A stretch of 64,000 bases of DNA from Manduca sexta (GCF_014839805.1 NC_051116.1:1860001-1924000), one strand, 5' to 3'. Numbered from the stretch's first letter, positions 21,680 through 31,292 are shown. Translations and numbers: made by a program. The notes: generated by a model not told the origin, from the sequence alone.

Positions 21680-22022
21680 CAGCGAATGGTCCGTATAACT
21701 CATTTCTTGCCGGCTTCCCTATCGTAATTTATGTAAAATCTAATTATCATTAGATTTGTATCAGATATAGCAGTATCAGCCCGGACTCTGGAATTTGTGC
21801 CCGATATGGTGATAGGCTTGCCTCCTATCACGTCATGGGACGGAACACACCTAGCGAAAAGTGGGTGCCCTGGTTGCGCCTCCGCAAACCCCTTCAGAGA
21901 TAAATGCTTGATATGTGTGTGTGTGTGTAATTATCATAAGAGAAAATTGCAGGCCGCATTTATGCATATTAACTATACATTGTCTTGGGTTCACTTTAAA
22001 AAAAATTCACCCTTCATGACTG
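21680..22022. mobile_element. Family J element carrying a SINE A
   Basis: Left CAGCGAATGGT and right CCCTTCATGACTG correspond to J termini. Inner blocks TGCCGGCTTCCCTATCGTAA and GCATTTATGCATATTAACTA match the 21.2 kb copy on either side of an inserted SINE. No clear 8-bp flank duplication. Confidence 0.6.
21765..21930 (+). repeat. SINE A, 5'-truncated, inside family J
   Basis: Starts near GTATCAGCCCGGACTCTGG and runs to a TG-repeat tail. TAATTATCATTAGA before and TAATTATCATAAGA after it look like its target duplication. Confidence 0.8.
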
Positions 22023-22114
22023 CAGAAGGCGGGAATTGTAGCCAATTGCATGGCTCGCTCCCTTTTTAAACCTAACATAATTGACAAGTACGATTTATGT
22101 ACCTCTGCTGGAAA

Positions 22115-22312
22115 AGAAATACACACACTCACCCTTTTTTCCCCTTAGAGGTGGGCAAACATGCAATAAGACAGCCTCTTTTCGCCGTATATATTCCGTT
22201 ATATGATATGACAGGGGACAAGCATATCGCCATATTTAGTACAAATTGCAGATTCAAAGATAAAATTTAGAAAGTAAAACTCAATGGAAATACCCAATAT
22301 CACTTCGCCCAT
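22115..22312 (-). repeat. SINE A, degenerate
   Basis: Minus-strand copy with TTAGAGGTGGGCAAACATGC, GACAAGCATATCGCCATAT and ATATCACTTCGCCC. The head is missing. Confidence 0.7.
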
Positions 22313-22715
22313 TTTAACTTATTTGTCCTTTTTATATTTTAAAATAAACATTACCCAAAAAAGTAAAGCCACCATTAAAAGTGAAGCCGATAAGTAATAT
22401 AATATTGCTTATTCTCAATATTTGAAATGCAAATTTGATCAACTTCAAATCCAATTTCCATATTTAAAAATAGCCATACGTCTCAGTCTAGACTTCTTTA
22501 CGAGCCCTAAATAACCTTCTCGCATATAAATTCAAGTTTACAAACACGCGACACAAATGGACTCTGAGTTATGGTTTACTTAAGTTATTTTACTAAAAGA
22601 CTTCCCATTTACTACACCTTTGGGGCAGACAATGCGGTCGTGGAGGCGTGGGGAATAAATGTGGACCCCATTGCTATGATGATAAGGATTAAAGTACAAT
22701 AACAGTAAATAGCTA
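22313..22715. other. Non-coding sequence
   Basis: AT-rich sequence; no feature recognised. Confidence 0.4.
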
Positions 22716-22719
22716 TCTC

Positions 22720-22946
22720 GTTGATATATTAAGTGTGCGGTACGACTACAGCACTGTAGTCTTGGGTTCGGATTCCAGGTTGGGCAAAGTGATATATTTC
22801 CTAATCAGTGTCAGACCGCAGTCTGGAATTTGTACCAGATATGGCGATAGGCTCGCCCGAACCATGCCACGGAATACACGTCGCCATAAGTGGATGAAGT
22901 GGTTACACCTATGCCTATCCTTTCAACAAAATCGTGAGTGTATATA
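22720..22946 (+). repeat. SINE A, diverged
   Basis: GTGCGGTACGACTACAGCAC, GGGTTCGGATTCCAGG and ATATGGCGATAGGCTCGCCC are recognisable. The A box is decayed. Confidence 0.8.
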
Positions 22947-23147
22947 AAACAGTTACTTATATCTCAGATCATACAGAAAAATGCCAAGAAAATATTTTCA
23001 CTATTGTGCGAGTTCAAATCAATGAGGAATTTCAAACATAAATAAAAAAAATACGTAATTCAAGTGAGAGTAAGTGAACAAAGTATAACTAGCTTACGCA
23101 CTGATAAATCTGAATGCTATATTTATTTATTACAGCAATTGAATTAT

Positions 23148-23262
23148 TAGCTCGCGGCAGTCACTGCGCTAGGCTCCAGACCAGGCAGCAAACTTAATAA
23201 TAATTAACAATACATACATTTTCATTAGGCGACCAAATGAAGTTCACATCTTAATTATTGAT
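23148..23262 (+). repeat. Family H repeat, copy 1
   Basis: GCGGCAGTCACTGCGCTAGG, AACAATACATACATTTTCAT, TAGGCGACCAAATGAAG and TTCACATCTTAATTATTG are shared with the minus-strand copy at 57.08-57.18 kb. Confidence 0.7.
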
Positions 23263-23419
23263 AAAAAAATATATATAACCTTGTTAACCATACTTATACG
23301 CAATTTGTGAGTATGTTTGTTCTATGTTTTAAAGAAGTTTTCAATATACCATATGATTGTATTGTAATTAAATAAATAAAAACGGGCTTCAAATAAATTA
23401 ATATTGAGTAAGAAATATT

Positions 23420-23489
23420 AATTATATTAGTCTCCACTAATATAATTTTTATTAACGTAACGTATTGCTTTACTCCTAAAGCAATACGT
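23420..23489. repeat. Two adjacent perfect hairpins with CTCC loops
   Basis: AATTATATTAGT-CTCC-ACTAATATAATT at 23420-23447 and ACGTATTGCTTTA-CTCC-TAAAGCAATACGT at 23460-23489 are perfect inverted repeats with the same four-base loop, 12 bases apart. No transcript or terminator context is known. Confidence 0.85.
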
Positions 23490-23550
23490 TCGTGCATACT
23501 TATAAAGCAAACCAAAACACCGACTACTTATAATCAAAACACTTTTTACA

Positions 23551-23596
23551 CACGCACACAAACACGCACGCACACGCGCACGCGCACACGCACAGA
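23551..23596. repeat. (CA)n/(CG) microsatellite
   Basis: Impure alternating purine-pyrimidine run made of ACAC and CACGCGCA blocks. Confidence 0.85.
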
Positions 23597-24262
23597 GGTG
23601 TGGGTTAACCTGCGGCAGTTACTTTACCATTACAGATAAAAGAAACTTAAAAATCTTAGGAACAGCCTCTATTTCAACTTGTAATTAACATCTACCGCCG
23701 CATTATATACTTTTTAACGATACGCAGTGCGACGGCCGGCTCAGTAGGTTATACACAATATCATATTATTTAAATTATTGTAATCTACCTTGTACACAAC
23801 AATTATAAAAATATATTACTGTCAATGATAGTTATAATGATGCACGGAAAAACTCACTGAGTTTATGATTGCATTAGTTAGAAGAATATGCTGTATAAGT
23901 TTTTAACAAATATGTAAAATAAATAAAAAAAGATATTATTGAACAGTGTATTTTAAATAACTGTATTACTGTTAATATTAAAAATAAAGTATCATTAGTT
24001 TTTGAATGTAACAAACACAAAGGGCATTACAAAGAATAAAACTTCTTTTATACAATTTATTCTCTGACATTTATAACTAATGAGAGAAAATGAAATTCTT
24101 CATTTAAATACTAGTTGATGAAATTAATATGCACTGCAAGTTCCATTTTATATCGTACCTACAAAGTCGGTTAACGTGGTCTTCTGAGAATAATTTTCAA
24201 TAGAAATACAATTAACTTCTATAATGTTATTAATTTTAATAATTATAATTTATTTTATATAC
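23597..24262. other. AT-rich non-coding stretch
   Basis: No gene or recognised repeat. Confidence 0.4.
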
Positions 24263-24480
24263 ACATTTAACCGCTTTTACCTGCGGAGGGGCAGGCAGAA
24301 GTGCAATCAGGACATCTTCGCCAAGTATATTCCGACCCTTGATGTGATAACGACGTAACGCCATATCGGGCACAAATTCCAGACCCCGAGCTGATAGCAG
24401 AAAAACCCAAGTATAATTTTGCCCGACCTGGGCCTCGAACCCGAGACCTCGGTAACAGTGGTCATGATGCACACGCAATA
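24263..24480 (-). repeat. SINE A
   Basis: Minus-strand copy with CGCCATATCGGGCACAAATT, CCAGACCCCGAGCTGAT and the B box GGTTCGAGGCCC. Its A-box end is decayed. Confidence 0.82.
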
Positions 24481-24509
24481 AAGACGTGATGTGGTGTGTT
24501 TATACCATT

Positions 24510-24785
24510 TATACGGGAAGATAGATTAGTCTGACTTTTGTGGAACGGACTCCCGAGACGAATGTCCGCAGGTTCAAATCCCAAGGGCACACACCTCTTA
24601 TTTTTCTAAAAAATTATGTGTGTATTCTTTGTGAATTATCGCTTGCTTTAACGGTGAAGGGTGCGTGAACTCAACCAACCCGCACTAGGCCAGCGTGGCG
24701 GACTAAGGTCTAATCCCTTTCAATAGTAGAGAAGGCCTGTGCCCAGAAGTGGGGCAATATATACTACAGAGCTGATATTATTATA
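24510..24785 (+). repeat. SINE B with internal deletion
   Basis: Head and tail are intact but the middle (CATCGTGAGGAAACC to GAATTTCGAAGG) is missing: GGTGAAGG joins GTGCGTGAACTC directly. Flanks resembling TTATACCATTTAT and TTATACATTTTTAT may be its target duplication. Confidence 0.85.
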
Positions 24786-25084
24786 CATTTTTATAACGAG
24801 TAACATTTACTCAAAAGTTGTAAAAAAGACACTAACTTGTATTCTGGATCTACCTAATGAACTCCCCAAATTATTTTTAAACAGAGCTTATTAAAACATT
24901 TATAGCTAATATGACGTATGTTGAATTTAATTAAACATTGAAATTGTTTGTAATTTTACATTATTCTGAATTATAACTAAATAGATGTTTAATTAGTTTT
25001 GCCTAATGGCTGAAGTTACAATATATGTGTTTCTGTCCCTTAAATATTGTAATTAAAAATTCCCCACTCTCCACCGGGACCGTA

Positions 25085-25215
25085 CTGAAGCTAAGCCGAG
25101 GGATTTCGGTATCTCGTTCGCCGTTCTCCTATCGACTGCTGGGACGTCTACAGTCTAAACAAACCCGAGACCTCACAGTAGTTGTCGTACCGCGCTCACT
25201 TACTACACAATCGAA
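25085..25215 (-). repeat. SINE A head remnant
   Basis: CCCGAGACCTCACAGTAGT then TGTCGTACCGCGCTCACTTA resembles the reverse-complemented A-family head; the rest is lost. Confidence 0.45.
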
Positions 25216-25225
25216 GCATTCACTA

Positions 25226-25512
25226 TCTATATATATAAAAATAAATCCCAATATCCCTTGGTCACGCCATCACGCGTGAATGGCTGGACCGATTTCACTA
25301 TTTTTTTTTGTGTTTGTTATTGTCAGGAGAAGGTTCTTATGACAGAAAAAAAAAACAAAAATTGAACGAAAATTAGAAAATTTTTAAAAATCTTACCGAA
25401 AATATTATATTTTATATAACTGTCAATTGTTTGAAATAACTGTCAGCGATCGACAGAATGCGCGCGTGCATACATGACAACGATAACAGGACAACGTCTA
25501 CGGGTCAGCTAG
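25226..25512 (+). mobile_element. Helitron, GGGTCAGCTAG subfamily
   Basis: TCTATATATATAAAAATAAA start, CTACGGGTCAGCTAG end, A before and T after. Carries CCTTGGTCACGCCATCACG and TAACTGTCAGCGATCGACAG. Non-coding. Confidence 0.88.
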
Positions 25513-25865
25513 TTATACGATATAAAAAACCACGTCATATTTACAAAAGGTATAATTTTCTGTTACTGATCTATGTCTTTATTAACAAAAGTCCTAACAC
25601 TTATTTATCTGCATTTGAAAATCAACTTTATCCATGAAATGTAGAGTACACATTCCAATATCGTGGTAAGTGGAGCACCAGGCACTTAATGCCGCTTAAC
25701 TATTAATGTACAACGCTTTTTCTGAAGACGAGCTTTATGTGTGCATAGTGATATACTGACAATACTAAATATTATAGTGGTTTCTTTATACAAAGGTGTT
25801 TTATCTATTTATATGTATTTTTGGGACTATCGCAGGCGGCTCTACCTTGGTAAGTTTTTTTTGTA
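25513..25865. other. Non-coding sequence
   Basis: No supported feature. Confidence 0.4.
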
Positions 25866-25879
25866 GTAAAGGAAATATA

Positions 25880-26200
25880 TAATATAATAATATCAGCCCT
25901 GTATTATATACTGTCCCACTGTTGGGCACAGGCCTCCTCTACTACTGAGAGGGTTTAGTCTTAGTCCACCACACTGGTTTAATGCAGTTTGACAGACTCC
26001 ACATACCCTCAAATTTTCTATAGAGAAGTTCTCATGTATGCAGGTTTCCTCACGATGTTTTCACCCTTAAAGCGAGCGATAATTCACCAAGAATACACAC
26101 ATATTTTTTAGAAAAGTCAGAGGTGTGTGCCCTTGGGTTTTGAACATGTGGACAATTATCTCGGGAGTCCGTTTCACAATCAACTAGGCTTTCGATGGTT
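25880..26200 (-). repeat. SINE B
   Basis: Minus-strand copy from ATATCAGCCCTGTATTATAT to the head CAACTAGGCTTTCG. The flanks are only weakly similar, so the copy appears old. Confidence 0.85.
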
Positions 26201-26254
26201 TTTAATAAAGGAGAGCAAATCAGTAAGGAAGTCAACTGAACGTAAGCGATTACT

Positions 26255-26432
26255 CATACAAAGCGGATAGCGACCATCCCATGTATGTCATATAGGATAG
26301 AGATCAGCCTATGTATATCCGGTTATAAACGGGCTGGCATAATTATGTCGACTGACGAGAGATAATCATCTCTCGTCAGTCGACTCTATCTGGACCCAAC
26401 TCTACTTACCATCAGATACAATAGGGTCACCA
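26255..26432 (+). repeat. Family C repeat with perfect 38-bp palindrome
   Basis: GCGGATAGCGACCATC, TATCCGGTTATAAACGGGCT and CATAATTATGTCGACTGACG mark family C. At 26347-26384 the palindrome has 17-bp perfect arms (GTCGACTGACGAGAGAT) around AATC. Confidence 0.88.
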
Positions 26433-26461
26433 AAAAATATCCACAATGCAAAATTAATAAG

Positions 26462-26535
26462 TGATGCGTTGCAGGCCTAACTACCGCAATGTATATTTCT
26501 GCCACCAAGCAGCATTGTTATTCCGGTTTCAAGCA
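26462..26535 (+). repeat. Family D head fragment
   Basis: ACCGCAATGTATATTTCTGC, CACCAAGCAGCATTGTTATT and CCGGTTTCAAGCAT match the D head. Confidence 0.55.
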
Positions 26536-26642
26536 TATTGATTTCAGATATGAAATCTGCCAAACTTCATCATGTTGTAAAGAGCTTTAATCACTCGTAA
26601 TCGAAGAAACCTGTTAACTAAGGAACAATTTACAAGACAAAT

Positions 26643-26703
26643 ATTGTAATTAATTAATTAACAATATACGGCAAACGTTCCATATTAATTAAATTAATTA
26701 CAA
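26643..26703. repeat. AT-rich inverted repeat of TAAT motifs
   Basis: ATTGTAATTAATTAATTAA on the left pairs with TTAATTAAATTAATTACAA on the right with one slip. TAATTA units resemble homeodomain sites, but simple base composition can also explain them. Confidence 0.5.
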
Positions 26704-26795
26704 ATAACATACAATAGTGTATTAAATTTGAATTACAATCCCGCGGCTGTATTACCCTACAAGATGTTGCTAACTGAACACAAATTAACAACGAA

Positions 26796-26947
26796 CGTAG
26801 CTTATCTGCTACGCCAGGCTACGATGACGCAAGTTATGTCTACGCGTGCTACGCTAGGACGTAATTACTTTATGGGTTTCTGGCCCAAGCTAGTCTACGG
26901 ACTCAGCTGTTCGTAGTAATTGGCTACGATTATCGTATGTGCTACGA
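26796..26947. other. Cluster of CTACG/CGTAG motifs
   Basis: Nine occurrences of CTACG or its complement lie within about 150 bp, many extended to GCTACG. Spacing is irregular, so it is not a simple tandem repeat. No gene is recognised. Confidence 0.45.
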
Positions 26948-27023
26948 CAAAGTTTAATCACACGGTTAGAGGGTTTAATATCGTCCAAATCCTATCGACG
27001 TTTACTTCAATATTCATAGAAAC

Positions 27024-27164
27024 TGGGGATAGGTCTCTCATATGTGAGAGTCCGCTTGGGTAGGTACCATCGCAATGTCTTTTTCTGCCGTCAAGCAGTC
27101 TATAGTGACTGTTGTGTTCCGGTTTGATGGACATTGTAGCCAGTGTAACTACTGGACATAATAA
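27024..27164 (+). repeat. Family D repeat, 5' half
   Basis: From GGTCTCTCATATGTGAGAGT to CTACTGGACATAATAA. It continues at 27374 after a 209-bp insertion. Confidence 0.88.
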
Positions 27165-27373
27165 TTCCAACAAATATAATTAATATTAATATTAATATTT
27201 CCAACTCCTCCCTATCTTTCTATTTGATTAATTTCGTTGCGGGATAATGACATATTAGTTTTCCCTGAGACTCGCCGAGCGCCTTCACCGCTCGGTGTCA
27301 TAAAATGCGTATCATTGCTGATCCTGGCTTACAGGAGTTGTACTGGTGGGTGTGAGGGTGGGAAAGTCTCTCT
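27165..27373. mobile_element. 209-bp insertion with 15-bp target duplication in family D
   Basis: TACTGGACATAATAA ends the left D half (27150-27164) and begins the right one (27374-27388). Reading minus, the insert ends in an (AAT)-rich tail, which suggests a retroposed fragment of unknown source. It includes CTCGCCGAGCGCCTTCACCG. Confidence 0.7.
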
Positions 27374-27545
27374 TACTGGACATAATAAGACTTTACATTT
27401 CATGTCTCAGAATGGCAAGCGCAGTACCAAACAATACTTTGTAATTCAAGGTGTTGGTGTTACTACTGTTTATGGGCGGTCGTATCGCTTACCATCAGGC
27501 GAACGTCTAGCTTGTTTCGTCATTCAAAGCAATAAAAAAACTTTT
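27374..27545 (+). repeat. Family D repeat, 3' half
   Basis: Continues D from the duplicated target through CATTTCATGTCTCAGAATGG to CAATAAAAAAAC. Confidence 0.88.
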
Positions 27546-27553
27546 GGGTTTAT

Positions 27554-27789
27554 GTTGACTGCCTCAGTAGCGTGGTTGTACTGCATGCGCGGTACGGCTG
27601 CGCTCTAAAGTCCTTGGTTCGAAACCCGAAGCGGGCAAAGTGATATTTGGGTTTTTCTGCTGTGTCAGCCCGGAGTCTGGAATTTGTGCTCGATATGGCG
27701 AGGCTCGCCACCTATCACATCATGGGACGGAATACACTTGGCGAAAAGTAGTCGGCAAGATCCGTGATGTGTGTGTGTGTGTGTGTGTT
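27554..27789 (+). repeat. SINE A
   Basis: GACTGCCTCAGTAGCGTGGT head, B box GGTTCGAAACCCG, and a (TG)n tail at 27771-27789. Small deletions relative to other copies. Confidence 0.9.
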
Positions 27790-28202
27790 TATATTAGTAC
27801 GTTATTATCTACATGTGCGTATAAAAGCAAAAACAAAACCTTTTTATTTTACAACTTCCTCAATCTAAAGCCATGCATTAGCGTAGCATTTATCTTTACG
27901 ACTGAAACACGAAAATATAACGTTTACAGCCTTTGGGTTAATAAAAACTCGTACAATGTATGAATTTCGTATGAATGCATATTTCATGCCGTCGCGTTTT
28001 CAATGCTTTGCGTTGCTTTCAACGACTCTTGTTCTTTGAGACTTTCAACGTAAATATTCATTTGCAATGTTTAAAATGAAAACAGTACGTGAGGTGACGT
28101 ATTTTAAATTACAATGCTTTAAAATATAGTACTGTAGTTTCCTTGTAGGTCTATGGAGGGTCTGGTTATGTATCATCTATTTTTTTTCTATTCCCTTTTA
28201 TT
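27790..28202. other. Non-coding sequence
   Basis: The 107-codon frame at 27640-27963 starts inside the SINE. No gene supported. Confidence 0.4.
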
Positions 28203-28206
28203 CATA

Positions 28207-28413
28207 TGTTACGCGCCGCTATCCTAGCCGATCACATCGGGCGTTTCCGGAAGTATTCGGCTGCGCGGGCAGGCTGGCAGAAGAGAAGATATGTCACGCG
28301 GCGACTATTCGATTATTATTCTCTCTGGCTGGACGTTGTCAAAAGAATGTCTAAAATTGTATTCTGTAATTATTTTGCTAATATAATGTTTACTGTAAAA
28401 AGAGCGTTTTACA
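28207..28413. repeat. Left LTR of the TRIM-like element
   Basis: 207 bp, TG...CA. It contains a frame of about 65 codons starting at 28206 that recurs in the right LTR. Because it is an LTR, the frame should not be called a host gene. Confidence 0.9.
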
Positions 28414-28543
28414 TTCAGAAGTGGGATTATACAAATGATAATTTGAAGTTACATTGAATTCGAATGTGAAGAGAACTATCGGAATAAATCTGTGATGAAT
28501 CATTGAATGCCAAAATTAAAATTACCACATTCTCAGATTTTTA

Positions 28544-28557
28544 GTTACCATGGCAAC
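28544..28557. promoter_or_regulatory. RFX X-box-like palindrome inside the LTR element
   Basis: GTTACCATGGCAAC fits GTNRCC-N2-RGYAAC. It lies in the interior of the TRIM-like element. Function not shown. Confidence 0.35.
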
Positions 28558-28808
28558 GTCTACGTCTGTTGAAGTAAATATGTTGGGAATGCATATGGAA
28601 TTGATGTCTGCACATTAGTACGATTAACGACATTCATAACAAAACACTTCGTTATGCCTGCTGCTTGGCTCACTGGAGAGGATGTTTTCTTAGAAACTAA
28701 ATCATTGGAGACAGGAATGACTGGAGTCATGTGAAGTCAAATCGGTGACGCAACACTTCAGGCTGACAATGCGAACGTGCGTAACTGTTTATTTTATTTA
28801 ATCTGATC

Positions 28809-29007
28809 TGTCTGAGGCCGTGAGCCTTCTGATCATATTTTGTCTGTAATCATGAGCATTCTGATCATATTCTGTCTGTAGCCATAAGCATTCTGATCAT
28901 ATTCTGTCTGTGACCATGAACATATTCTGTCATTCATTGTCTGTGATCATATTGTCTGTAGTCATGAGCATTCTGATCATATTCTGTGTGCAGCCATGAG
29001 CATTCTG
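28809..29007 (+). repeat. Minisatellite of about 32 bp
   Basis: About six diverged units built on GAGCATTCTGATCATATTCT followed by GTCTGTAGCCAT. One unit is internally shortened. Confidence 0.85.
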
Positions 29008-29118
29008 ATTTGTGTTGCTGGGTCCTATTTGTTTAAAATATAGGTACCCAATTCAGTTCTACTTTCTCAAATTTATTTTTGTGAATACCTTACGGTATTC
29101 ACTTTGCAGGATGGCCGA

Positions 29119-29326
29119 TGTTACGCGCCGCTATCCTAGCCGATCACATCGGGCGTTTCCGGAAGTATTCGGCTGCGCGGGCAGGCTGGCAGAAGAGAAG
29201 ATATGTCACGCGGCGACTATTCGATTATTATTCTCTCTGGCTGGACGTTGTCAAAAGAATGTCTAAAATTGTATTCTGTAATTATTTTGCTAATATAATG
29301 TTTACTGTAAAAAAGAGCGTTTTACA
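29119..29326. repeat. Right LTR of the TRIM-like element
   Basis: 208 bp, the same as the left LTR except six rather than five A in one run. It ends TTTTACA directly before CATA. Confidence 0.9.
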
Positions 29327-29330
29327 CATA

Positions 29331-29897
29331 TTTTATGCGTGGCCTATCGTTGAACAGATTGTGATATTTGTTAACTAATATAATAATAATATTATAATTT
29401 TTATATGCATATTTTTTATTAAAGAATGTATATGTAATAATGTAAAAAATAACCTTTAAAATAAAGAGAATGAACATAATAATAATATTTATATAATCAG
29501 TGAAAGATGGTGTGGATTGTACATTTGCCTTAACTTTATGTAAAAATACTATGTACCTGATTTGTACAATTGTTTATTTTCCCTAATAAATAAAATAGAA
29601 ATATAAAACTTATATATTTAATCACACTGTTTTACACACAAAAAAATAATTAAAATAAAGAACAATAAGTAAAAATGACTGTCTTATCGCTCTAGGCAAT
29701 ATCTTCCAGCCAACCATTGCAGGGATATAAAAAAGGAGAAAGAAAGGGCAGTATAGGGAATAAAATAATTTTGGATGATAAAATAAGAAATACAATTATT
29801 TAACTTATTGCTGTCACTTGTGCGAAGGTTTTAAACACAGTACACCTCAGTTACGGTAGGGAGCGCGTGTTCTACCGGAAAATGTATTTGAGAGGGC
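29331..29897. other. AT-rich non-coding stretch
   Basis: Several AATAAA hexamers (for example near 29461 and 29588) occur, as expected in AT-rich DNA. No gene recognised. Confidence 0.4.
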
Positions 29898-30823
29898 ATT
29901 GAAGTAGTAAGACTGCCTCGGTGGCGTTGTTGTATTGTATGTCCGGTACAATAGCGCTCTGAGATCCTGGGTTCGAATCCCGGGTCGGGCAAAGTGATAT
30001 TTGGGTTTTTCTGCTCAGTATCAGCCCGGAGTCTGGAATTTGTGCCCGATATGGCGATAGGCTCGCCCCCTATCACATCATGGGACGGAACATACTTGGC
30101 GAAAAGTGGGTGCCCTAGTTGTGCCTCTGCATACCCCTTCGGGGATAAATGCGTGATGTTATGTATGTATGTATCAGTAGCGAAGGGTGAAAATTTTCAA
30201 AAGGGAACCCGACGAAATATTTTTTTCTACAGTTAAAATCAGTAAAATATAATACATAATAATTTCCTTCTTACATAAAAATTATGTCTAGTCTCTAAAT
30301 TTACAAAATAATCATATATTTTGAACATAGGTACCTAAAAGAGTCCAACAAGAATTAATAACGCACAAACACGAATTATACATTCTAAATTATTAAAAAT
30401 ATTTCGCGCCAATAGCTCAATGTGAAGCCGCAAATTCTCGGGTTACCCTGAAGTACACAGACACGCACGCACACATGTATTTTTACGTCACTTCCAAAAG
30501 ATTAGACAAAGACACCGCGCTGCGTGTGAAAGAGACAACAATAGCGCGAGGGACGCTATGCGCGGCCGGGTTCACTTCGAACACTAAGGCGGGACCACTG
30601 CGCGCGAGTTATGATTTAACGAATTGATATGAACGACAGATATCATTGAAGTATTGAGTTAATTTTATAAATATTAGATGGCTTGTTTGAATATAGAGTT
30701 TTTATTCTAGTTATATTGTTATGATTTTCTTTTATTATTTTTAATTAATTTACAAAAGGTAACCCGGTAGGAATCGGCTTGTATGGACGCTTCGCCACTG
30801 GTATGTATGTATTGAAGTAGTAA
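29898..30823 (+). repeat. SINE A with 13-bp target duplication, tail invaded by a hAT-like element
   Basis: ATTGAAGTAGTAA at 29898-29910 recurs at 30811-30823. The SINE has good A and B boxes (GTGGCGTTGTTGTATTG, GGTTCGAATCCCG), the full body and an (ATGT)n tail. The tail is interrupted at 30175. Order: SINE first, DNA transposon second. Confidence 0.94.
30175..30800. mobile_element. hAT-like element, family J, 626 bp
   Basis: Ends CAGTAGCGAAGGG and CGCTTCGCCACTG form inverted repeats. GTATGTAT precedes (30167-30174) and follows (30801-30808), an 8-bp duplication typical of hAT, though the microsatellite target makes its exact edges ambiguous. No transposase frame. The interior has a GC-rich patch (GCGCGGCCGGGTTC). 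Confidence 0.87.
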
Positions 30824-30930
30824 ATTTGAATGTGGAGTAGTCAACATACGATCGATAATAATTCAACAGCAATGCATATTAGTGTTGGAATATAAAACCT
30901 TTCTTTCGTTTCTTTCGTGATTCCTTTCTA

Positions 30931-31292
30931 AGCGAATTTCGGCCATGGCGGCCAATTTCAACGGCGATCAGCCAAATACGCAGGAGATATTATAGTGCAC
31001 AAGTGTGTGCGCAACACAGAACACACTCTGGTTCTTCACGCTCATAGTCCGATGATGCAGCAATTCGACATTACGAGGCAGAGATCAGGTGCAGGACCAA
31101 CGGCTTTACGTGCTTTCCGAGGGACAGGAGTATCACACCGCCAACTGCAACCAACTGCAACTGAATAATTTTTAGAAAAACCCAGTCACAATTATTTTAG
31201 CCCGGCCCGGGATTCGAACCCAGGACCTCAGCGCAATAGTCGTAGGCATTCGTTTTGTATACAATTACAACTACGCCACCGAAACAGTCAAA
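30931..31292 (-). repeat. Family E SINE-like repeat
   Basis: Minus-strand tRNA-like head with B box GGTTCGAATCCCG and an A-box-like end (GGTGGCGTAGTTGTA), a middle with TGCTTTCCGAGGGACAGG on the plus strand, and a 3' body with GGAGATATTATAGTGCACAA. The last block recurs at 51.4 kb. Confidence 0.8.

Larger units (their letters stand above)
28203..29330. mobile_element. Compact LTR element (TRIM-like), complete with CATA target duplication
   Basis: Two direct repeats at 28207-28413 and 29119-29326 differ, as far as I can read, by one A in an A run. Each starts TGTTACGCGCC and ends GCGTTTTACA, the TG...CA signature of LTRs. CATA flanks the whole at 28203-28206 and 29327-29330, the duplication length usual for LTR integrases. 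The 705-bp interior has no gag or pol frame and carries a 32-bp minisatellite, so it is non-autonomous. TTCAGAAGTGGGATTATA follows the left LTR and could hold a primer site; no clear polypurine tract was seen. Near-identical LTRs imply a recent insertion or gene conversion. Confidence 0.9.

Noticed and set aside
23551..23596. Alternating CA/CG run as a functional Z-DNA element
   Set aside because: Simple microsatellite; nothing around it supports a specific role.
28206..28457. Pair of near-identical 83 and 86 codon open frames at 28.2 and 29.1 kb as a duplicated gene
   Set aside because: The shared part begins and ends with TG...CA and is flanked by CATA, so these are LTRs of one element, not gene copies.
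29101..29117. TTTGCAG before the right-hand repeat as a splice acceptor
   Set aside because: It lies at the junction of the interior and right LTR of the element, and no donor pairs with it.
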